Shown piece after piece: positions 56,423-64,000 of a stretch of DNA of 64,000 nt. The stretch is from Bursaphelenchus xylophilus (taxonomy: Eukaryota; Nematoda; Chromadorea; Rhabditida; Aphelenchoididae). The translations under genes were made by a program, and so were the position numbers. Location of the stretch: contig CAJFCV020000004.1 in the NCBI GenBank assembly GCA_904066235.2, forward strand, positions 12,648,001-12,712,000. Direction: 5' to 3'. The first letter of the stretch is position 1, and each line of letters begins with the position of its first letter. The notes under the pieces were generated by a model. It saw nothing but the letters and a program-made list of their open reading frames with translations, did no database searches and was not told the origin of the DNA.

Positions 56423-59400
56423 TACTTTATACAAGGAAGTCTATGTGGGTCTGATCCAATGACCAAAAACACTCACAATTTTGTGTTCAGGAAGCATCAA
56501 AAATCCCGCGGCAAATTCTCCTTCATTCACAAAAAAAAAGAAACTTGGGCCATGAATTTAAAAAAAAGTGTAGGAACCGATGAGAATAAAAATCTTTGAA
56601 ACAGGCGGAATATTTATAAATGTACACAAAGTGATAAAATGTCAATAAATTTCTTGGCGGAGACCTGCTATGACGATCGCATTTGGGTTTTACAACTTTC
56701 AAAAATTGATAAAAACCTGATCGAACTCGAAATCTGAGCCTTATACGAGCTTATTGTAGGCCTCAAAAACGCAATGAATTCTCGTCTATTTTAGACTTAA
56801 ACGTCCCTGCAAAGCGCGAGTGACAAGTCTCCCATATGTCATAGAAAGTTTAACCTAAGTATAAGCCATGTTTCTTCAACAATACGAGCCACTTACGTCG
56901 AGCCCATTGCTCGTCAAGTAATGTCGTGAAAAAGAGGCTTTCCCTACAAACATGTATTTATTGTCACATAAGACGAGATTTACACATCTTTTTGCGACAT
57001 TTTTTTACAATCGACCTCCTAATCGCCACCGCCAAGTCGACGTTGGCCGGACCTAATAACGCAAATGTGTTTGCCAGCAATAAAATCTAATCTATTGGAG
57101 TGAAAGCGAACGATTGCGCTGCAAAAAACGCGAGAAGACATTTCTAAATTTAGCAGCGAACTAATAAGACAATGTAAAAAGGGCATGGCACGGAGAGGCA
57201 GGCGCGCAAAAGAAGGGGTTTTTGAGTCAAATGACGTCATTATGCTAATTTGAAAGGGGAAGAAATAATAAAATGGCCTAAGGCACTGTTATTTTCTATG
57301 GAATTTAAAAAGAGTTTTTTTGGCAGAAAAAAGGTGGGAATTCTTGGGAATTTAAAATATTTTTTAGGCAAGTTATCGTATGAAAGTACGGTCAAAACTC
57401 TCTACAAAAAAACCAACCTATAACAATCAACTCCAGAGTCAATTTTAAGCCTAAATGAACCTCTGGGCAACACAACCCTTCTATAACGAATTAGTTTGTT
57501 GGTCACTGGCGATTTGTTCTACGGAGGTTTGATTGTATATCAAAAAAATAGAGTTATATTTTTTCAACTGAGCCAGTGGCATTTCTCAAAAGTCCAAAAA
57601 CACACATCAGAAGTGTTTGTTCTGGAAATTTGAGATGTTTCACGCGCTCAAAATATCGCGGCCAATTGAAAACATTGACCTTTGAACGCGTCGGGCAAGT
57701 GCCAGAGGCGTTTCGCTCGGAATTCACGTCACTTTTTTCATAAGCTGGATCGGGGAAAAAAGAAAATAAAATCATTTTTTTTAAGTTAAGCCGGCGTCTT
57801 GAAAGCAATGTTTTAGAAAGCTTTGGTACACGACAAAAAACAAAAGAAGTCTTCGACTGTCAGGGGATGTGATAGTCTCTCCTCCAAGTGCGACCAAGAT
57901 TTTGAAGTCGAAATTTGGCAAAAATGCAAAATTTTTTTAGTTAATTTTGCTGCAAAAAGTTTCGTATTTACTTCTACAGTAAAGTAGTGTCTCCACAACA
58001 AAAATCAAATTTTCTGCACAAAACTGGCAAAGATATGGTAAAAAAAATTTCTCTGTAACCGCTCTCCGTGTGTCGTGTACTCTCTCGACGGCAACGTTAA
58101 AAATTTTAAAAGTCATACAGGAAAATATTAGACCAAAATAAACCTCCATAGTACAACAACCCCTTGATAACAAAAAAAATCCCTATTTTCGATCCGTTGA
58201 ACAAAGGTATGATCAAACCTCTAAAAATTGCTACTATTCCAATCTGGCACGTAGCAGGATCCGTTTTCCAACATTGTTCCGTACACCGAACAAAGCGACC
58301 GAACCCCAAACGAGTAGTGTCCAAACCTATTGACCCATAAAGAATTCACAACGGATTTCGCTGCTTTCGGATTCTGGCCATAAGGCCCGAATTCCCCAAA
58401 AAAGAACGGGGCCACACTCCCCTCGCCTAACTTCCCATGTCATTTGTTGAAGTCGGCCCGGAATTTGATATAAAAATGTATGTTTTCCCTAAACATATAC
58501 GGGGGCAAACGGATTCTAAAAACGGCATCATCCATTTTTTGACAAACGGGAGATATTTATGGAGGAATTTTTAAGTTCATGTTTTTATTATAGAAGGTGT
58601 ATGGAAATTTTGGAATTTGGGAAGTTGGCTACTTCTTTAGTTATATGTAAAGTGCGCCGCTAAGATTTAGACGAGGCCTGGCAATTCCTGCGCTTTGCAG
58701 AAACAACTGAGGTTTCTTACCGAAAAAAACCCTCAATTGTTGTTACCAAAACTAGACCAGCTTCTTCTTCTGATTTTGAAAAATTTTGCTTTTAATTTTG
58801 CGCGCATGTCGGGCATAGGTCACATATCAATTGCTAAAATTTTTGTTTCGCGGTTAGCCGGGGGTAGGTAGCTATAGAAGGCGAGCTGCGGACATCCAGA
58901 CAAAAACTTTTCGTTGAATGCCGGGAGGAAAAAATAGACTTTTTATGGAAACATTACCTTCTACGGCAGAAACACTCATGAAATGCCAAAATTCGCAAAA
59001 AAGTGGCACATTTTCGATAACGCTCGACTTGAAAACCTGTGCCGTTTCTGCACATTTGATCATCACTCTAGTTACCTTTCGGACGAGTTATCAGTCTCTC
59101 CCGGAAGAGCCAGTACAAATCAAATTGTGGCCGGTTTGTCACATAAATGTGTAAGCCCACCATTTTCCAATAAGCCAAAATTCGGCTCGTAAACCAAAGT
59201 CAGCGTTTCTAATTTTTGCATTTCCAAGCAAACCACTACTGCGCCGAAGAGCTCGTTCCGGCCTTCTGAAGCCGTGCCTGCATAGGACATGAGATCATAA
59301 GGAACTTGACCAAACATTACTTGCGCCCTACACGGCTCAGATTCTGGGTGGCCAGAGCAAACAAAAAAATAATAAATTTTTTCCGCGAAATTTCAAAAGC

Positions 59401-62400
59401 AAATCGCGGATAGATAATATAATCAGAATAAATTGGATTGCCAGACCGTTCGCCATAAACAAACCGGTTTGTTTGGTAGTACGGCGGAGAAAATACTTTC
59501 CTACTTTTTGATTTGGTTTGTATTGGATGTAGGGAGCACCAAATTGGATGTTTTGAGTTTTAGCAAAGACCGAAAATCAGTGTCGGTTAATAAGGGAAGT
59601 GTCCAGGGCGCGGGGCTCAGATCTTTGATGAAACTTGGCATAAATTTAGAGTACCAATTTGAAAAACATGCACGAGATTTCTAACTCACGTTTTGCAGAA
59701 AAAATTGAGATTTTTAGTTTAAAAGTTGATCAAAAATTGACGATTTTTCGCGAGTTAACACAAGAAAAGTTTCAGCCTTGTTTTTACTGGGAAGTGAAAC
59801 ATTCCCTCAAAAAAAATTTTTTTTCCGTTGGCAGAGATACGGTCAAAAATCGTTTCCAACTCTGACTCCCTCCTCATTTTGCATACTCTCTCGGCGTCCA
59901 AACCGTGTAATATCCCGGCTGTGACTGACAGCGCGAGCTTTCACAACTTATCTGCGTGGCTGCCAAAATTGGATCAACTTCTTCAGAGAAGCCGGTCAAG
60001 TTTTCAGCCTTCTCAAAAACACTCGCTTCGCATCCGCAACTGTGCAGTAAAACACGATGAAAAGATTAGAGCTCGGCCCTCAAGAGTCCGGAGAGCAAAC
60101 GAACATGCCAAGGTATAATAAACATTTCAAGGAGGATGAAAATAACATCTGCTGTGTCGGTGTTAATCTCCCCCACCGTTGGTGTGCCCATAGAAACCGG
60201 TCATCTAGCGTCGGCTCGGATGGGAGAGGACATAAAATCTTGCACCAGACACTCGTTAGACAAGGGCGTTCATGCTCGGAATAAGCGGACCGGAGGCTAC
60301 CATTTAAGGTTTGTGGAATGCACTTTTTCCCGGGAATGCGGTTGAAAACAAAGATTTAAAAAGTAAGCTAGAGAGGTCAACGGGAAAGGTCAAGAGGCCT
60401 GGAATTTTTAAAACGCGCTTTGCAGAAACAACCGAGATTTTCGGTCACAAAAGGCTTTTTACAGTGTTTGAAGCAAGACTTCGATTAAAGGGACAAAGAC
60501 CGTTGAAAATCTAAGCAGCCTTCGCGCAAACCGAATTAAACTTGTAGCGAATTGATTCTTGAACAAATAGGGTAGACATATTTTACGAATATTCAAGGAA
60601 GTTTAGTAAGGAAAGTGCATAAAGTACAATGCTTACAATTAGAGCTCTTTTATATTTTGAAAACATCCTGGTCCTGAAACTTTTAGCTTGCGTTTTTCTG
60701 CGGAGAAATTTATATACCTTTACCCTTGAGAAAGTAGGTAAAGTGTGGAGAGCGTGCAGAGAAAAGTCGCAGCGGCAAATTTTTTTGGGGTCAGCGCCAG
60801 TCGGGGTCAACGATACTATGGATCGCGTCGATTCGCTGTTGTATGCATGGAGAAGGCCATAAGAGTAGGCCTCGTTAGCAGAAATAATAAGATTGAACGG
60901 GTCCAAGGATGGCTTATAACTTACGGAACTTCGTTTTCGCCGCAATTTTTTTTATTATATGTCATATTAGCTCAGGGTAAAGAAAACTAACGTTAGTAAT
61001 GGCTAAAATAGGAAAAAGTAAAGATTCTTCGCCAAGTCTCCGCCGAGCCTTCGCCGACAGCCGCCGACCATCCAGGCCTCGTAGGCACTTGCTACAGCCT
61101 TTTATGGGTACCCACCTGCCATATCCCCCGTATCCACCGATTTTGTGGTGAAGCAAACTCTCCAACCCAGAAATCTTGGCCATTTCTGCAAATTGCGAGC
61201 GGGGAATTTTACACTGTTTAAGAACAAAACAATATTATAAAATTTCCAGCCAATTTGTACGAAAATCTGAGCTTCGTGCTTTGAGCATTTCCCGAGATAA
61301 TCGGCAAAAACTCTGAAGACAAAAACAATAGCCGGTCTTTGCGGTCTTTCGACCAAAGACGAGAAAATATCGTGAAAAGTTCATCCACAAAATTACTATG
61401 CTACCAAAGGCCAGCTTAATTTCCTGTTTTCTCGTCCCAACCCCAATGGAAGAGGGTTATTTTTGTGCTATAATGTAATCTGCATTCGCAATGAACGTGA
61501 ACGTGATTTAAGCAAATCTACGGGGTCAAAAAAATGTTGAAGAAGCTTGTGATCAAAATTGTGGAAAACTAAAGGAGGTATCCTCTTTGATAAACAAAAT
61601 AATAAATATATATATAGTTGTTGCCCTTAAAAGCGTTATTTGGCGTATACTACAAAAGAGTTGTAAAAAGTTTCACAAGCTTACATAGACCTTTTGCTAG
61701 TGCAGAAAAACTGTAAGTAACATGGAGACGACCCTAATAGCGACGCGAAGATCTTGATGAAATTTGGCATAAATTTTGAATACCTTTTTCAATGACATAT
61801 GCAAGCTCGCGCTTTGCAGAAACGACCTAGAATTTTAGCCTGGACCGTTCTCCGCGTTTTGCCTACTCTCCCGGCGGCAAAGATTGTTTAACATCCCGGC
61901 TTCCCCTGCAAAGCGCCTGCTAAAATTTTCAGGGGTTGATATTGAATCTGAGCACCATGCTCCAAACGCTTCCCTTCTACTGTAAAATGGTCCAAATTTC
62001 AGGAACAATTACTGATGGGGTGTGCAAGATTTCCACAGAATATAAACAGTTTACGTATTGGAACGGAAGAGTCTATACGCGAAAGTCGCTCCTCTAGGCA
62101 ACTAAAATTTTAAAATACTGAACCGTGGCTCACCCAAAGAGCAGCCTGCAAAATTTTGCCAAAATGTGACTATTTTTGAAGAGCTCCTTTGTAAGACAAA
62201 TGCTTTATTCTTTGTCCTCAAAATTCCAAGCCCCGTTCCACAGTTTTTCCCTTCGGCCCAAAGAAACGAATGCATTTTCAGGGCGAACCTGAGAATTCAT
62301 GATGTGTTTTTTTTTGTCCTCACGGGTCATTAGTTTCATCCATCTTGCAAGTCGTTCGGGGGAAACAACAGAATGCCCACCAAAGATTTCTCTGGTCTTG

Positions 62401-62701
62401 ATCGTAAAAATAAAAAAAAATGGCAAAGGAGAAACAAGAAACATAAGAGGCATCAAGGTTGTTGAAACTTTTTTATATTATTTTTTTTGCAAAATTTAAA
62501 TAAAATTTTTCGAAAATGAAAATTTTCACAGACGTTGGGTAATTTTGTTAGATTTTTTTCGTCTGCTAGAAAATTTTTTTTATCATTTTTTGTTTGATTT
62601 TTTCAGATTTTTCTATTCTCATATATTTTCAACAAATTCCGCGGAATTCGTGATCGAAAGTCAATCAAATCAACAAAAAAAATCAATTTGGCTAGACTCA
62701 C
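56423..62701. other. Gene-free interval between alternative first exons
   Basis: No gene is supported. It holds family A fragments (about 59590-59670, 61735-61970), a family G copy (60783-61165), MITE ends and AT-rich sequence. A minus-strand frame at 62456-62205 whose second half looks protein-like (RPENAFVSLGRREKLWNGAW) has an ATG but no recognised domain and no confirmed splice partners. Confidence 0.45.
60783..61165. repeat. Family G dispersed repeat, copy 3
   Basis: It includes GGGGTCAGCGCCAGTCGGGG, TAGCAGAAATAATAAGATTG and the CCGCCGA-rich stretch GCCAAGTCTCCGCCGAGCCT, in the same order as the copy at 33686. The downstream segment ending CACCGATTTTGTGGTG is also shared. Confidence 0.55.
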
Positions 62702-62860
62702 TTTTTTGTGTCGATCATGTGCTTCCTGTAAATGGTGCAAATCCATATGACTGGTCTCTCTTCGGCCGCACAAACAGATTCTCTTCAGGAGGCGCAATGG
62801 GGATGAGGGTGCGGACTGCGTTCCGTTCAAATGCGTCTGTTCGCCGGCCGTGTTGTGCAT
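62702..62860 (-). CDS. Alternative first coding exon (1a) of the same gene
   Basis: Starts ATG at 62860 (MHNTAGEQTHLNGTQSAPSS) and ends at a strong AAA|GTGAGT donor after 53 codons, phase 0. The product is rich in His, Arg and Cys (RLLKRICLCGRRETSHM) and GC-rich compared with its surroundings. It joins the exon at 55077 in frame but not exon 1b. No family recognised. Confidence 0.5.
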
Positions 62861-64000
62861 TCGATACTTTCGGGCCGAGCCCGATGCTCGACGCTGAATC
62901 CGCGTTGCAGCGGGCTAAAAATATTGCTTGTGGGCTTGCAATATGAAATCGGAGGGCAATTCGAAACAAATTTATATAGGGCACAAGGAAACGGCCGTAC
63001 CAAACTTAACGGTATAGATAGAAGTATTAGGTTGGACGAAAAGTTCGTACGATTTTTTACCCAAATTTCAATTTAATTTTTTTCGCGCCAAGACCGAGTG
63101 CCCACCGTAAATACCTAGCATATACAAGAGTACAGTGTGCTGATTTATGTGCTACGTGCCAATCGTTAGCTCCGCCAAAACGAGCTTAATTATAAGAGAT
63201 TTTCCGCTTTGCGGCTATTTCGGGTGGGGTCCAGAACGTAAGCTCTAGTTTTCAGATCGCTTTTGATAAAGCTCTGAAACTTTGCACGCAGTGTCCAGTG
63301 GTCTTTCTGACTACGTTAAACACAATTAGAAATCATAAAAAAGTGTGTCCGATAAAATAATGGCAACACTTTCAACCAAATCTTCAGCAAAGGCCCCTCA
63401 TGAAAACTTTTTCTTATTATTCCGCGTATTGCTTATGGTCTGTCTCTTTAATAGGGTCCAGTAAGACAACTGGGTAGCCCTTTACGTGCTTCATGAGTAT
63501 CCCGGATAATAAACGCTTCGGGTTAGTCTTAAAGAGGCAAAATTGCCAAAAATATATAGCTCTACAGAAATGCATGTGATTTGCTGACAATTAACAATGG
63601 TTACCCATTGCTTCATAAAGTAGTAGAACGATATAGAGGCTCCATTTTCCACCCTAGAAAAGGAGGACTCGAAAACTGCTTTGAGCTGTTTTTTGAATTT
63701 TACGAATTGCTCCGATAGTTCACCAGCGAGTTTTTAAAAAACAAGTCATTGAGTTCTGGCATGTCACGCAGTAAAACAATTGGCTAAGGACGGGTAGCTT
63801 AGTGTAAGGCAGTGTCTTTAATTTTGGCGTATCATAGTTAGACCCATAGGAATGCATCGGCAAAGCGGCTATTGTAATTATATTCAAACTTGGTGGGTCT
63901 CGCTAAAATCAAGTTTTCTGGCTATGTTTGGATATAATCCCCGACTACTTCACGCACATTAGGAGCTTCAAAAGGAAGCTTTTTAGTAGTGCTAAAACAG
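62861..64000. other. Right edge, repeats only
   Basis: No gene is seen. A mariner-like terminus (TTAGGTTGGACGAAAAGTTC, starting at 63027 after TA) is present, but its partner is not visible before the window ends. The sequence after 63.2 kb is unrecognised. Confidence 0.45.

Noticed and set aside
57019..57240. A 73-codon minus-strand frame
   Set aside because: No signal peptide, domain or splice partner; a chance frame among repeats.

Overview
This is nuclear DNA from a nematode, probably a rhabditid in the broad sense. The evidence is one 4-box gene content (cuticle collagen, Sre-type chemoreceptor, CYP33-like P450, ground-like protein, SOC-2), compact genes with many small introns, and start codons lying 1-9 nt behind splice-acceptor sequences, as expected for spliced-leader trans-splicing. 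Splice acceptors vary (TTTTCAG, TTTTAG, TGTAG, TATAG), which is looser than the Caenorhabditis consensus, so I do not name a species. All gene models below were assembled by hand; for most of them every intron phase closes exactly.

Layout. 1-6.2 kb: gene-free, full of decayed inverted-repeat elements. 6.2-8.5 kb (+): peptide GPCR of the FMRFamide-receptor type. 9.25-11.3 kb (-): complete CYP33-like cytochrome P450. 11.3-15.5 kb: gene-poor. 15.5-19.2 kb (+): complete UDP-glycosyltransferase with a 7-nt first exon. 19.6-21.9 kb (+): unrecognised 519-residue protein built from nine S..E-[IV]..LPD.F-like motifs and six NPY motifs. 22.05-23.0 kb (+): small secreted ground-like protein. 23.2-25.7 kb (-): NYN-domain (Regnase/Zc3h12a-like) ribonuclease with an unusual acidic tail. 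26.1-27.1 kb (-): cuticle collagen with TATA box. 27.95-32.8 kb (-): complete 13-exon xanthine dehydrogenase. 34.2-36.8 kb (+): flavin-containing monooxygenase. 37.0-37.35 kb (-): Gly/Tyr-rich secreted peptide precursor with an apparent 1-nt frameshift. 37.96-39.5 kb (-): Sre chemoreceptor. 41.9-43.6 kb (-): unrecognised 391-residue protein. 44.35-48.27 kb (-): SOC-2/SUR-8 leucine-rich-repeat scaffold; three conserved-looking exons at 54.9-62.9 kb on the same strand fit as its alternative 5' exons. 48.3-64 kb: otherwise repeats, including a 1.23-kb mariner-type element.

How the genes relate. Four xenobiotic/purine oxidation and conjugation genes (P450, UGT, XDH, FMO) sit within 28 kb, which is suggestive of a detoxification neighbourhood but not proof of co-regulation. 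UGT, the LPDxF-repeat gene and the ground-like gene are co-oriented with 401- and 132-nt gaps and poly(A) signals at the right distance, so they may form an operon. Introns have been repeatedly invaded by at least three palindromic non-autonomous repeat families.
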